A stretch of DNA of 64,000 nt from Cladorhizidae sp. MBARI D1340-BT2 (GCA_028752905.1 JAQNBH010000009.1:30351942-30415941); one strand, 5' to 3'. Positions 10,401-22,340 are shown, numbered from the stretch's first letter. The notes: generated by a model not told the origin, from the letters alone. Program-made: numbers and translations.

Positions 10401-13383
10401 TGATAAACAAAAGTTTAGTTTCTTCTTTGTAGTTAGTGGCTACCTGAAGCCCAGTACTTAATGAAATATTGTCTTCTAGGCAACAACTTCACAATCCTAA
10501 TAATAGCTGCTAAAATCTGTCATAAAGTGTCATGGTAGTGGAATCTGGTAGTTGGACATTTTCCGAGAGAAATCTCGAGGTACACCTATTTCATGGTACA
10601 AGGGTTCATGCAGAATTACTGAATACAAGTTGTTAAAAGAGATCTGAAAATTCCTGCCAAAGTCACTGGCGGTGCAGAGGTCAAAGTTTTTACTAAGAAT
10701 TAATACAATGAACCAGTAGAGGGGAAGTTCCTCTATGTTACTGTAAACATCGCTCCAATCATGAGAGAGAGGACAGATTTGGTACACAAATTTCTTAGCA
10801 GGTTGTTAATTTTGCAACCAAAAAATCGCTAAATTCGCAAGACTTTGTACCCCCTAAAACCACTCCCTCCTACATTGCTGCCACATTGGGTCAGGAAACT
10901 CACGTGGTGGACAACTAGCCAGCTAACCAAAATAACAACCCCACATGAGTCTTAGCATCCTGATGAAGGCTAGAGCATCTACCAAACTCATATAATGTTC
11001 TGGATGAATTGGTATTCGGTGTACGGTGCAAGTTTCTGGTACAGGATCGAAGGCAGGGATGTATATCGCAGTTATTTTAAACATTGTGTGATTCCTCACA
11101 TGGCAACCTAGAATGGGAAAGAAGACAAAACTAAAGAAGAGATGAAGAGGTTTTATCACTTGACCAAATATTTTTTTTTGGATTAGTACTTATAATTATC
11201 AAGGCTTTGTATAAATAATTATGGCACTCGTTTGTTATTCCCCCGCCACCAATCTTTTGAATGAATCAGATGTTATTCTTATTCTATCTCCCCCAATGGT
11301 TTGTGTTTTGAATGTCCAGATCGAAAATAAATTTTCTGAACTTGTCAAACCTTATCCCAGATAAGGCTGCTAGCGTCAATTTCCTTCAATAGCAGGGGGG
11401 ACTCCACAAACCCCGTTATTGCAGCAACAACCACGCAATGACTTTTGAACTTCTTGACAAAGGAGACAGATGGAGGTGTCACCGTCGAGGTTGTTGAGAG
11501 CAGAAGGGGTTGCGAGTAGGTATGTGACTTGAGAATTATAAGCTGACTTATAGAAAGATTATCATATTTATTTATTGCCGGTCGAGCTTACTACTATCAA
11601 ATTTTCCGATCATGAACTTGACATTGATTTGTAATTGACATTGATTTGTAATTTAGTCACAGGTGAATAACAAAAAAGGGCCATAATTATTATCACAATG
11701 AACTATTGGGTACAGAGGAACTTGCTAATTTGTGAGAAGTAGATGTGATTTACAGAACCTCTTTGTTGTCATGTCTTAAAGTGCAAACAGGATAGAATGT
11801 TGGTATTTGTAGAATGTTGGCATTTGTTCTGAATACTTATGTTATCTGAATGCCAATGATTTGGATAAAGATTAATATACCAAGAGGTGTCAATTATTTT
11901 TCTTATTCCACTCTGCTCCTTCGCACTCATGTCACAACTGTATTTTCCATTCTTAAGGAAATATTCGATCTTCCGCAGATATACTGCAGGGTCCTTCTCT
12001 TTCCTCACCATAACAATTCAGCTCCAGACGAGGGACAAATTTGGCAGCTGACTTTATTTATGCATGGTTTATTAATTTTGTGAGGCTGCGCTTGCACGGT
12101 GTAGCTAAAGGGACAAATATGGCAGTGGAGACCCCAAAAAGCTGAAAACAAGCAGGACACTCAGGCACAAGGGACACAAAAGAAACCAGAACCTAAAACC
12201 AACAAACCAATCCAACAAATCAACCCAAGAAGCATATAAAAGGATATCTACAAAACACACATTTACTAAGGCACACACCGCCATAAGTGTGTACCCCAAA
12301 ATGAAGAAGTCTCTCATGAATTTAAATGAATTAAGAGATTAAAATAACATCATAGATTAAAATATTATCAAGTGTAATGTATCTTTCTCTCTTGAAAGAG
12401 AAAGTACTCCAGTTTCATCATATTAGTAATCACCTACTAGCCATAACCCTCCCTCCCCCTAGGGAATGTTTATCCTCAGTTTATCAGTTTATCACTTTCT
12501 AAGTTTTTTTTCCTTCTTTCTGTTCTAGCCCAAACAAAACCTGCACCATCATGCATCATCCACATTCCAATGCAACACTCTGTAATACACACAACACCCA
12601 CTTACTATATATAGCATCACTCACACCATCCACCATGCAATCACAAAAGTGTGAATATGTGCTTACCTCTCTTTATAAGCACCAACAAGCATTGAGTACC
12701 TCATTCTTAGCATAGACAAAGATACCTCCAAATATTTGCCAATTAAAAATATATTGATCTCGCTGTCAAATAACTTTTTGAAGACAACCATATTTACATC
12801 AATAAGTCCTCTACCATGTCCCGCCATTGCTCAGCATTGAAGACTCTCTCCCTGGGGAGCAGGAGGATATCTAGAGGAGCAGGAGGATAGCTAGAGGTTG
12901 GACGCACCAATACAGGACAGATTACCACTCCACCACAGGTGGCCCCTCCCACTGCTCCCCATCTATATACCACACTATCACTCATTCAGAGGCAAGAAGA
13001 AGATAATCACGTTTCGGATTATCTCCATCAACACTGTAAACACCAAGTTACAACACTAACACTACCACCCTTAGCAATAAATACACTAGAGAATTTCTAA
13101 TTCTAGGAAGGATAATCTGCGCCAATCCAGAACAGCCTCCCAAAAGAACTTGATGACAAATAAACAAACACAATAGACAGCTTCCTCTAGCACAGAGATT
13201 TGCAGACTACAGAGAAAATCCATATGCCTACATTGGAGGATATGTTCTTTCAACTGGGTAGTGTGGTAATCCCTTGGCTTCAGGCTCCAGCCTACAGCTC
13301 ATAATTAACAATGATTGTATCCTCGGGTTGGCCATCATACCTGTCCCCCACTCCCCCACAGGGTGCCATGGCTGGAACCAAAC
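10401..13383. other. Mostly non-coding, a few unrecognised minus-strand ORFs
   Basis: Minus-strand open frames at 10787-10530 (85 codons), 11159-10923 (78 codons, hydrophobic start) and 12317-12105 show no motif I know. Two copies of the GGGACAAAT(A/T)TGGCAG motif lie at about 12030 and 12111. A 20-bp direct repeat (GGAGCAGGAGGATA core) is at 12857-12900. No convincing gene. Confidence 0.4.
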
Positions 13384-13770
13384 CAGATATAATCCCTGCC
13401 CAGTATACCATAACCCAGCCCCTAGACATAATCCCTGCCCAGTATACCATAACCAGGCCCCTAGACATAATCCCTGCCCAGTATACCATAACCCAGCCCC
13501 TAGACATAATACCTGCCCAGTATACCATAACCAGGCCCCTATACATAATCCCTGATGAGAACACCATCGATGAAGAAGGCGTTGATGCCCAGTATACCAT
13601 AACCAGGCCCCTAGGCATAATCCCTGCCCAATATACCATAACCAGGCCCCTATACATAATCCCTGCCCAGTATACCATAACCAGGCCCCTAGACATAATC
13701 CCTGCCCAGTATACCATAACCAGGCCCCTAGACATAATCCCCTCCGAGTATACAATAATACCTGCCTACC
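13384..13770 (+). repeat. 39-bp minisatellite, about nine units
   Basis: The unit contains ATAATCCCTGCCCAGTATAC followed by CATAACCAGG and CCCCTAGAC. The period is 39 bases, so several frames on both strands stay open; one plus-strand frame reads DIIPAQYTITRPL repeatedly. The fifth unit carries an interruption encoding a DENTIDEEGVD-like insert, and the last unit is degenerate. No start, splice or flanking conservation supports coding, so I treat the open frames as a by-product of the period. Confidence 0.9.
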
Positions 13771-13883
13771 ATAACAGAACTAAGCTGGACATGATTGACT
13801 CCCTCCAAACTCACCAAACCTCAAACCCTCTCCAACCCCTTCATAACAGAACAGGCAGGACCCTCACACTACATGGCCTGTAG

Positions 13884-15103
13884 GGGAGTTTACTGGTAGA
13901 GGAGGTGCCAAAAAACTGCCCCCCACAACTAATTGACCCAAATAGGCCCACAACACAACACCACAAAAAAACATTCCTTCATACTAAACCATCACATTAG
14001 GAACACTCCAATGGAAAGAAACTAAAATACAGAACAAGGATTGAAATTTTGCATAACACCAAACAAACCCTTCAGATTATTCCCCCATATTTCACATTAG
14101 ATGGCTAAGATTATTTTAGAAGACAATCAGTAGGCTTCACAAGACACCCATGGTCCCTAAAAGCAATAGCAACCCCAAAGGGCAGTAAAATGTACGAAAA
14201 TATTTTGAAATAGCAAGAGAAAGACAAGTAACCCGACTGAACATAAGTCCAGCATGTCTGCCAAGTATAACAAGACCTTTCAACCTTAGCTAATGATAGA
14301 TCAATAATAAAAATATCAGTTGACAAAGGTTCGTGCATAGTGGTAGGAGACAAAGAAAACTAGATAAAAACAATATAGTAGACACAAATCTTTATAAAGA
14401 AATAATGCATGATTACACACCTTTTCCGAGGACATATCTTTGTCCTACACCTCCTGTTCTACAAGCAGAAGATGTTGAAAAGCTATCATGAAGCACATTA
14501 TGGAAGAAGTAAGTAGATTCAGACTGTGTTACGGGTCATGATCTCTTGAGTTCTTTGGTAGCTTTAACTGGTTTTTAAGTCATAGCTTCACTACTAGATA
14601 GCATTTGCAATCTTTTTTTCCAAAGTAAGCTGTGCCATAAGTAGGCATTAGCAAACCCTAGATCTTTAGTCAGTCTTTGTGTGCAAGGCTTTAACTAAGT
14701 AGGGTACTCTAAATCTACAAAGGTCAGTAGTTGATCTTTACCTAGACTAGACTAGTCAATAGCTTGTGTGTCAGCAGTCTCTAACTGGTATTATTGCAAC
14801 ATAGAGTTTGTTTTTTCACAGTTAACAGATTATTATAAAATTGTACATAATGGAGGGGGGAAAAGTTGCTAGAGGGCTATATTCGTAAGGTTATTCGAAC
14901 ATGCTGATTGGCAACAAATAAGAAGTAAGCAGGATTTTGGTGATGACACCTCGGCCACCAATTAACCCTTGCAAGATTTACACCAACCTGTATCTAGCTG
15001 TCTAGTCAACATTTCACCAATCTGTTGACAAACATTGTTATTTGGAGAGGGCTAGTAATGTTGTGCATGTTATGCATCGAAAAGAAGTAACTTTATTGGA
15101 CAT
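13884..15103. other. No recognisable gene
   Basis: AT-rich; the minus-strand frame at 14353-14111 is short and unrecognised. Confidence 0.45.
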
Positions 15104-15786
15104 GTGATTGTGTATTTGTTTCACTTCAGCCGTTTAAGAAGGGAATGTTCTTCTTTGGAGAATCATCAGAGGGAATTAACTCAACTGTGTGCCACCTCTG
15201 GAAAGCAAGTTGGCTCTGGCAAATCCCCCAGTGCCCCTCAGCCTTCTTCAGTGCCACCACAAGGTTCAAAGAAGTTAGCATCCCATTGCTACAATAACCT
15301 TAGTTACAGACCACCTGTTTTTAGACTAGTGATTGGAAGACAGTCACTCCAAAGTGGGACTGCTAAAATTAATTTTTGACAATTTCTCCAATTTAGAGGG
15401 AAAAAACAATTTTTTATTGTGGCATCGTTCAGTGTGTGTAGAGGAGACTTGCTGCTTTCTTTTTCTTTCCTTATATACTTTTTTTTTGGACTTTTTTGTT
15501 CTTGTTTTTTTCTCCTTTTTCCCCCCTTCTTTCCCCCCCCCCCCTGTCTTTCAAGATTTCTTCACTGTGAGCATCACCCATTTCTCGTCCTATGGGTGGA
15601 CTAAGAAATAATTTTCGGCCACTTTCAATATTTCTTTCCTCCTTCCCCTTCACCTCCTCCCCTTCTAGCAAACTATCGTATTAGAAACTTGGTCCTGACG
15701 GCTTAGCTTGTTGATTGATGATTGATTGTTTGGTACTTACAGGACCACCCTGACCATGAGGAACTCTATCTAAGGCATCTGCTCAA
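15104..15786 (+). other. Possible exon pieces upstream of the integrase gene, plus pyrimidine tract
   Basis: 15104-15290 reads as a hydrophilic, serine/glutamine-rich segment (SLENHQRELTQL, later SAPQPSSVPPQGSKK). 15740-15786 reads DHPDHEELYLRHLLNG after a TTACAG acceptor-like site. Both could be N-terminal exons of the gene remnant downstream, but I could not tie them together. 15459-15545 is a long T/C-rich tract with a run of C; the overlapping open frames there are low-complexity artefacts. Confidence 0.25.
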
Positions 15787-16210
15787 TGGGATGTCCGAGT
15801 ACAAAAAAAATTCTGAAAGAGATAAGATTTCGGTTGCTCTGTAACTAACCCATAATATATTGTGTGTTGAGCTCATCATTTGTGATATACAGAGGGAGGC
15901 CACTTAGTTACTTAACATGTCTGGCAATCAGACGCTTCAAGAAGCTCCTCCGTTGGAATTGCAGCCTATATTAAAGTCCTTTTTCCATTTTAATGGAAAA
16001 TGGTAAAATTTGTGAGCACATGTGTCCAAAGGATATAGTACCATTCGCGTAATGAGGAACATCATCCAGCAGTTTCAATTAGCTCTTCAAACTCCTCCAA
16101 TTAGCACTTCTCACAAATGAGCTCAACTACTTTACAATATATTATGGTTTAGTTACAGAGCAACCAAAATCTTATCTCTTTCAGAATTTTTTTTGTACTT
16201 GGACATCCCA
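15787..16210. mobile_element. MITE-like element with about 95-bp inverted repeats
   Basis: The ends are TGGGATGTCCGAGTAC and its near reverse complement GTACTTGGACATCCCA. The inverted similarity continues inward for about 95 bases (A8 run, TTCTGAAAGAGATAAGATTT, TTGCTCTGTAACTAA, TGAGCTCAT) with few mismatches. The roughly 230-bp centre has no coding potential. I could not identify a clear target duplication. It lies inside a possible exon region of the integrase gene remnant. Confidence 0.8.
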
Positions 16211-18001
16211 GCAGGTGCAGGAATCGATCAGAAAAGTATCAGGAGAGCAAACGAAAATGTGCAGAGGGTACTGGATGTTCAGGATAGTGCGCAGAAAAGT
16301 GCCATTCGATCTTGTTATAATTATTGGTACTTATTATAAAATGCAAAACTAAGAGTGCATTATACATTTTTGGAGCTCAAAATCTCTAAATTGCACATTG
16401 TAGCAATATGGTATATTATTTTCCAAATTCTTATATACTAAAATATAAACATGGTTTTTGGTGTAAGCCTTCAGCTAAAGATGCATATACCTTGAATGTG
16501 CGGCTTGTAGTTATGATTTCTATGTATGATGTTTGTGTACTTATGTAGATATGTACTCCCCACAACTTATGGTATCAATACAAGTGTCCAGTCTCCAACA
16601 AAGCAACAGTGTTGATGTTCTACCGAACAGCTAGGGGTTCCATAGCCATCAATAATGCAAAACATGAGAATGAGCAGGAGCTTCTCTACGAAAACATCTC
16701 ACTCACTATGTCTCCTGAAGACATACAATATAATTTGGAGAAGCATGTGGCAGATGTAAGAACAAAACTGACTGGCAAACATAAATATATGACATGGAAT
16801 TGCTGACACTTTTTTGTAACAAAAAATGGGGGACAAATAGTTTAATGAAAATGTTTGATGCACTCCCAAAAAATCATGTTACAGATCCATTTTATTTTGT
16901 AATCACATAGGTACATATGAGAAGATACGGTTGAAGAAGCTAAAGCGAAGCATAAAGCTTATTTCGATTCCAAGCCAAAAAGAGGCTAATAGGTTTGTTT
17001 TTATGAATTAATGTGTACCTTTAATGTGTGCCTTTATATAAGCTGAATCAAATTGGAGTCCTACTGAGAAAAAATCGAAAGGCTAAGAATAATAAAATTT
17101 TCTGGATAGATGTATTTCCGAGTTTTGATAAATGTTAGAATGTCCTTGTCTGTTTTTTGTGATATATTTTTTATCTGTCGCTCGACCTTTACTGGATGGT
17201 TTTAATTTTATATTACTAACCTGTTGACTATCATAGGTGATTGTGTCCTTAAAAGAGGAATGCAAGGAAGGTATCCATAAAAGGAGACAGGCTGGTCCAT
17301 GACTAGTTGGGACCCTATATAATCGTCTATGTCTCACCCAAATGACTCTGCACACTGCAGGATAACAACCAAAACATTATGAAGGTTAAAGTTAATGTCG
17401 GGCTCTTGAAGCCTTACTTAACTAGATAGATGCCAGTTCAACATGAGATACCTTCATCCATCCTGTCACACAACACCAGTTCGAACAACCCTGGACCATC
17501 TGATGAGTTGAGTTATACAGCTTCCCCTGGGAGTCCAGAGAAGAGGCAGTGCCTAATCATTAGACAGACTAAGAAAGATAGTCCAGTCCTCCCACCACCT
17601 GATAGAAACACACCTGTCTCTAGTGAGCCAACACCAGACTGTGTTGTAACCAGTGTTACACAAGTTGTGCCTAGAATGCTTGGAAAACCCTTGCCTTGCA
17701 AACCACCTGTCCATTACAGAAAATTCCCTGATGACTTTAAAAAAATTCTGCTGTCTGAAGTATGGCTAGAGGACACACACATAGATGAGGCGCACAGGCT
17801 CTACTTCGCAATCAGTTTCCAAATATGGGTGTCTTCCAGTCCATTGGGTATGTGGCACCAGGAAGTGGAGGCTGAATAACTTGAACTCCGTTCGGGATTA
17901 TATCCAAATCATGAATACTGGTGGCCACTGGGTCTGTGTGTCCAGCATAGGAATGCCCAAGGGGACTGTGCGGGTGTATGACAGCCTCTATACAAGAATC
18001 A

Positions 18002-18494
18002 GTAAGAAATAACCTGAATGATAATATTTTATATGCTATACTTTAAAAAAAAATTACACATTCTGATTAGGTGGATCACGAATTAATTGTTGTCAATTTC
18101 CAACAACTTTTATGACATGCATTGGAAATTGTATAATGTCATTGGATCAAACAGTGTTGTTTTATTTTAATCCTCTCAATTAAAAAATTGGGCTCCTTGA
18201 TAACTACAGCTGTGAGCTTAGAAATCTATACTCTATTTTTTACTTACATAGTATCTCAACTCAAGCATCACATTAAGAACCAGGGCCTTGCAAGAGTGTC
18301 AATTTCACCTAAATATGATTCACACTCAATATTAATGGCAAGATGCCAATTTATGGTACAACAATGAACCCACTAAAATAGGTACAGTACGTTTAACCAT
18401 TCAATCAATTCTTGGAAATAAATAGTAGTTATACACTACAAACAATTAATAGTTGTTTCGTTTGTTTGTTCTTACTGTTGTTGGATCATTCCAG
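18002..18494 (+). other. Intron inside the C48 protease domain
   Basis: The upstream exon ends TACAAGAATCA then GTAAGAAA; a pyrimidine-rich tract (TTTGTTTGTTCTTACTG) precedes CATTCCAG at 18494. Joining gives codon A+AA and continues in frame through LDTLKCLALMELYQGSHL to the active-site glutamine region once the LTR insertion is skipped. The 493-bp size and phase match make this a real spliceosomal intron of the ancestral gene. Confidence 0.75.
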
Positions 18495-18547
18495 AACTGG
18501 ATACACTAAAATGCCTGGCATTGATGGAATTATATCAAGGAAGCCAC

Positions 18548-19074
18548 TGTCAGAAACCTTTCTGACTAATGAATACCAACCACAACCGCCTGTTCAACCA
18601 CACAAGCAGAAAGTACATCAGGATACACAACCACAAACCACACAGAATAGACATAGCCACTCGTTCTCACCAGTAGTCCTGGAAGACCTTCGAAAGTATT
18701 CTATAGATACAGCACGGACAACCGCAAGTATTCTGATTGGTCACCAGGAAAGGGAGTGTCCGGAAAAACAGCTCGGAATGATAAAAGACAGCTGAACAAA
18801 CTAGAACATAGAGAAAAAGCCAGATAGACTTATTTATAAGCTATACTGTGTGCATGTAGCCTGAGTATTCGAAAGTGCATATATATTCGTTGTTGTAAGA
18901 ACCACTTTGTGTATGAGCATATCTATACTCGGGGAAGGGAGGCTGCTAGGATTTAGCAGTAGGTCTACAATTGGATTGTGGGCATCAATCAGTGTGATTC
19001 TGAGACTTAGGTTACTTGGTGTCTGGATAGACAAAGTAGGACCTAGGTGGAGCTTAGGAGAGATTCACATGACA
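18548..19074 (+). repeat. 5' LTR of element A
   Basis: About 527 bp, from TGTCAG to CATGACA. The last 112 bases are repeated at 20929-21040. A TATA-like CATATATATTCG is at about 18877. The first bases form a small inverted repeat (GTCAGAAA/TTTCTGAC), as in element D's LTR (GTCAGGGA/TCCCTGAC). Confidence 0.85.
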
Positions 19075-19076
19075 AC

Positions 19077-19095
19077 TGGTGGCAGCGGTGGGATT
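19077..19095 (+). promoter_or_regulatory. Primer binding site, tRNA-Leu type
   Basis: TGGTGGCAGCGGTGGGATT, two bases after the LTR. It is complementary to the 3' end of a eukaryotic tRNA-Leu ending in CCCACCGCTGCCA plus CCA. The same site, with few changes, follows the LTRs at 22572, 24894, 50310 and 53382. Confidence 0.8.
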
Positions 19096-19320
19096 CTCTT
19101 AGTGAAAGGGAATCCTAGGAATGTGAATTTGTTCTGTTGTATCTATATTTTTTCCCCCTTCTAAGAGAGTTGTGTAACAGCTAGACAGGGACAACTCAGG
19201 TGATCACTACCTTGGAGTTTGAAAACCAGACCCTCTACTCGAGCTAGGTTGTTAGTTCTATTAATTTCTCGTTTTGTCGTTCGATCGTTTGGGGAGACAC
19301 GGTTCGAGACCGACATCTAA

Positions 19321-20964
19321 GATGACAGATGAGTCGAGAGAACGTCATACCTGTACTACCCACTCAAATGAGACCCCTGAGCTTCCATGTCTGACTGGTC
19401 CCCGCCACCAAGAGAGAAACATGGACACCTCAGCCGTAATTTCAGACGTGTTGACCCAAACGATAATGATGGACCAGTAGAGGGCAGAGAGGGAAGAGAG
19501 GAGAGCGGCCGAACAGCACACACGTTTATGTGAACTGTTGAGAGAAACAGGGAGAGCGGAGAGAGCGATACCAACGGTTCCAAAGCCTAAACTTGTTCTA
19601 CAAAAGTTCCAGGAGGGCTCTGATGACATGGGGGCTTTCCTGGATATCTTGAGGTAACGGCAAGAGCAGGGGAGTAGCCACGAGAAAAGTGGGCTCTGTA
19701 TCTCAGAGGAGCACTCACAGGAGCGGGAATGATGGCGATTTCACGATAGACAGCGGATCAGCAAGAAGATTACGTCGAAGTAAAAGAGACGTTGCTGGCC
19801 CAGTATCAAATCTCCACCGAGACCTACCGGAGGAAGGTATTCGATCAGTCGTTGGATCTCAACAACCCAGATACTTGGTTGAGGTCATACCGTCAGTGGT
19901 TCGATCAATGGCTACAGTCCAACCCCAGGAATACATGGAATGCTGTGTTAATTGAGTTGACTCTGGGTAAACTCCCTAGGTGGCTCGAATACCAGATGAG
20001 AAACCTGGATTATGATACTCATGAGGAGTTATGTGAGTCGATTGTGAGACACCTAGCAAACCAATCATATACAAGCAGAGATACAGGAGGGCAGCCAACT
20101 CGTCAGGTGGGGGCGGATCGACCTACAGGAGGGCAGCCGACTCGTCAGGTGGGGGCGTATCGACCTACAGGAGGGCAGCCAACACGTCAGGTGGGGGTAT
20201 TCCCGGAACAACCTTCAACGAGAAGGAGGGAGGAAAACAATTACAAACAGAGATGGAACCAAGGGGGTGGGGCATACGTGTACTCGCCAGCCAAAGACCC
20301 CTCTGATGTAAGATGTTTTCGGTGCAATCAATTGGGACACATGAAGCGTGACTGCCGAGTAAAATTCGAGAATGCCCAAATTGGTTGTGAGCTGAACCAA
20401 AGAACGTCGGATAATCAGTGGACCAGAGAGGCCCAGCTGAATGGACGAAAGATTCAGGCGTGGCTAGACACGGGATGTACCAAGTCGTTAGTACATGCCC
20501 GTTGCATGCCAAAGGACAGGAGACTGGGGTGGAGCCTTCCATACACCACCGCCAGTGCGACCAAGACATGGTTCCCTGCAGCTGAGGTGACCGTGAACTT
20601 AGGGGGGAAGGAATATCAGCTGACTGTGGGTGTGTCACCCCATTTACCAGTGGATATGCTGGTGTGGCAAGATGTTCCGGATCTGAAAGAGCTTCTAATG
20701 CAGGAATCAGATAGTGCTGGGAATGGGGAACTGAACCAAGCTATGGTAACGACCAGAGCCCAGGAGCATGAGAAAGTCATGGAGGATGAGCAATCCAAAA
20801 CCCAACAAGAGAACGAGAGGGTTATGCTCACTGACCCCGAGGTCAGTGAGAAAGACAAATTAGAATCAAACTTCGAGACGCCGTTTGAGTTCGAAGATGA
20901 TGTATTCAAAGCCATTTTTTTTGCAGGTGGTCTACAATTGGATTGTGGGCGTCAATCAGTGTGA
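19321..20964 (+). pseudogene. gag and protease of element A
   Basis: An N-terminal charged gag segment starts at the ATG at 19321 and is interrupted by a stop and frameshifts before 19790. From 19792 one frame is open to 20964. It holds a capsid C-terminal segment with the spacing of a SCAN-like fold (ETYRRKVFDQSL, SYRQWFDQWL), a threefold 14-residue repeat (GGQPTRQVG, 20085-20200), a CCHC zinc knuckle (CFRCNQLGHMKRDC) and an aspartic protease with intact DTG (WLDTGCTKSLVHARC). The frame then runs through an acidic linker into the 3' LTR fragment, so reverse transcriptase and integrase are gone. SCAN domains are thought to derive from Gmr1-like gag; that link is from literature memory. Confidence 0.8.
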
Positions 20965-21040
20965 TTCAGAAACTTAGGTTACCTGGTGTCTGGATAGACA
21001 AAGTAGGACCTAGGTGGAGCTTAGGAGAGATTCACTGACA
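20929..21040 (+). repeat. 3' LTR remnant of element A
   Basis: Last 112 bases of the LTR, starting GGTCTACAATTGGATTGTGG, with a handful of differences from the 5' copy. The deletion joins the protease linker directly to it. Confidence 0.85.
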
Positions 21041-21462
21041 GCCACCTGACCATACAGAAACCATACATGCATCAACAGGTTGGAGGCAATGCCTGTGGTT
21101 TATTTGCCATTGCTGTAGCAACTGCATTATGCAATGGTGTGGACCCATCAACAATAACATTTGATCAAACAAAGATGCAGTCCCACCTGATGAGATCTTT
21201 CCAGACATATCACATCAAACTATTCCCTGTTCAAGGATGCCGACGGGAAGCCACAAGCAAGAAGCTCAAGACTGTTCTCAGGGAAACATTGATCTGTGTT
21301 TGCAGACAACCCCATGACTGTGCCCTCACAGTGGCACAGTGCAGTGAATGGTTTCACCAATCATGTACACAGATTACACCATCAGCCATCATCAACCAGA
21401 AGGAGGAGTGGAAACTGTGGCAGTTGTTTGGAGAGGGAATTAGGTGCCACTTAAATAATTAA

Positions 21463-22340
21463 GACTGAATCTGTTTGTTCTTGCTGGGATTTTTTTCTGG
21501 GTAATTATGAATGTCTCATTTTCATGAAATAAACTGTCTTAGTTCTCCATATCTGTAAAATACTGGGAGATCCTACACTTTCTGGTGGTCTTCCTAGGAT
21601 ATCATGGTTGACCTGGAAATATGTTTATTGTTTAATACAAGTTTTCACAAGTGAAATTGTAGGATGGTGCTGAGGTACCACATATATATGCTCTGACCCT
21701 GTCCTTCTATCACTCCATCATCCAGAGAAGCAAAACAAAAGAAAAATTGTTCATCTAATTGTGATTATAGTAAATGGCAAGTATTCTCACTTGTCATATT
21801 ACTTCTCCCATGATGATAGATTTGTTGCTAAAAAATCTATATCTATAGCTAGAGAGAAAAATTTAATATAAAAAAAAAAATTCTGAGAGAAATGAGGGTT
21901 GGCAAGTTACTTGCCATATTAGATACTCCTCCCATGTTTTTACTGCAATTTATATATAGCTTGTGTATATATATACACACGCAACACATTCATATTCTGC
22001 TATGACAGGTGAGATTTATTTGGCAGGTGGGACTAATATGTCGGTGAGACAAATATGGCAGGTGTCTGCATGTGACTAATATGGCAGGTGAGACTAATAT
22101 GTCAGGTGAGACTAATATGTCAGGTGAGACTAATACGGAATAGGAATATGGAATAGTTTACCTGACTGTCGCAGGACGACATTAAAACAAGACTGTTCCC
22201 AATGCATAACTAAGAATGTGGAGTGAACCCAGTAGTGAGTAACTAATTATGAATTGGAAGTGTTAATAATGTGGTCTGCAGCTTAGTGTGTTTGTGTGTT
22301 ATGTGTTTATGTTGGGCAAATGTCATAGGTCGATGTACGA
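21463..22340. other. Non-coding, AT-rich, with a motif cluster
   Basis: 3' flank of the protease gene. Polymeric A and TA tracts near 21870-21980; no gene seen. 22010-22140 is the motif cluster listed separately. Confidence 0.5.
22010..22140 (+). repeat. Cluster of GGTGAGACTAATATGKCA motif
   Basis: Six or more short degenerate units spaced about 17-25 bases, e.g. GGTGAGACTAATATGTCA in succession. The same motif clusters again at 26885-27210 and appears twice near 12.0-12.1 kb. Confidence 0.7.

Larger units (their letters stand above)
18548..21040 (+). mobile_element. LTR retrotransposon A (Gypsy, Gmr1-like), deleted, nested in protease exon
   Basis: The 5' LTR starts TGTCAGAAACC at 18548 and the element ends TTCACTGACA at 21040, so the ends are TGTCA and TGACA. 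The five bases before it (GCCAC, 18543-18547) are repeated directly after it (21041-21045), a clean target-site duplication. Removing the element and one GCCAC restores the reading frame of the C48 protease exon. Inside are a primer site and gag-protease; everything from protease to most of the 3' LTR is deleted. Its gag-PR resembles that of element D at 52.7-57.2 kb. Confidence 0.9.
16609..21462 (+). pseudogene. Integrase-Ulp1 (C48) protease-PHD gene remnant
   Basis: Plus-strand pieces follow the layout of Gypsy-integrase-derived genes resembling KRBA2. 16610-16800 is late integrase (FYRTARGSIAINNA, then helices). Near 16930 is EEAKAKHKAYFDSKPKRG. 17270-17427 carries the GPY/F module (LGPYIIVYVSPK, VGLLKPYL) with two in-frame stops. 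From 17430 a linker leads to a C48 cysteine-protease fold: catalytic His in GGHWVCVSS (17925), Asp in VYDSLY (17980), Gln/Cys in QQVGGNACGLFAIA (21073 and 21094). The C-terminus is PHD-like (CVCRQ, then CSEWFHQSC), ending at 21462. Two frameshifts (about 17812 and 17870), a MITE and an LTR element break it. An intron with matched phase is still readable (18002-18494). Confidence 0.8.

Noticed and set aside
13228..13883. Long open frames on both strands over the 39-bp array as genes
   Set aside because: The period is a multiple of three, so open frames arise automatically; no start context, splice site or flanking similarity.
15410..15671. Overlapping open frames rich in F/L or in E/G/K
   Set aside because: They lie on a T/C-rich low-complexity tract; composition explains them.
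19077..19095. tRNA gene fragment
   Set aside because: Only the complement of a tRNA 3' end is present, directly after an LTR; this is a primer binding site.
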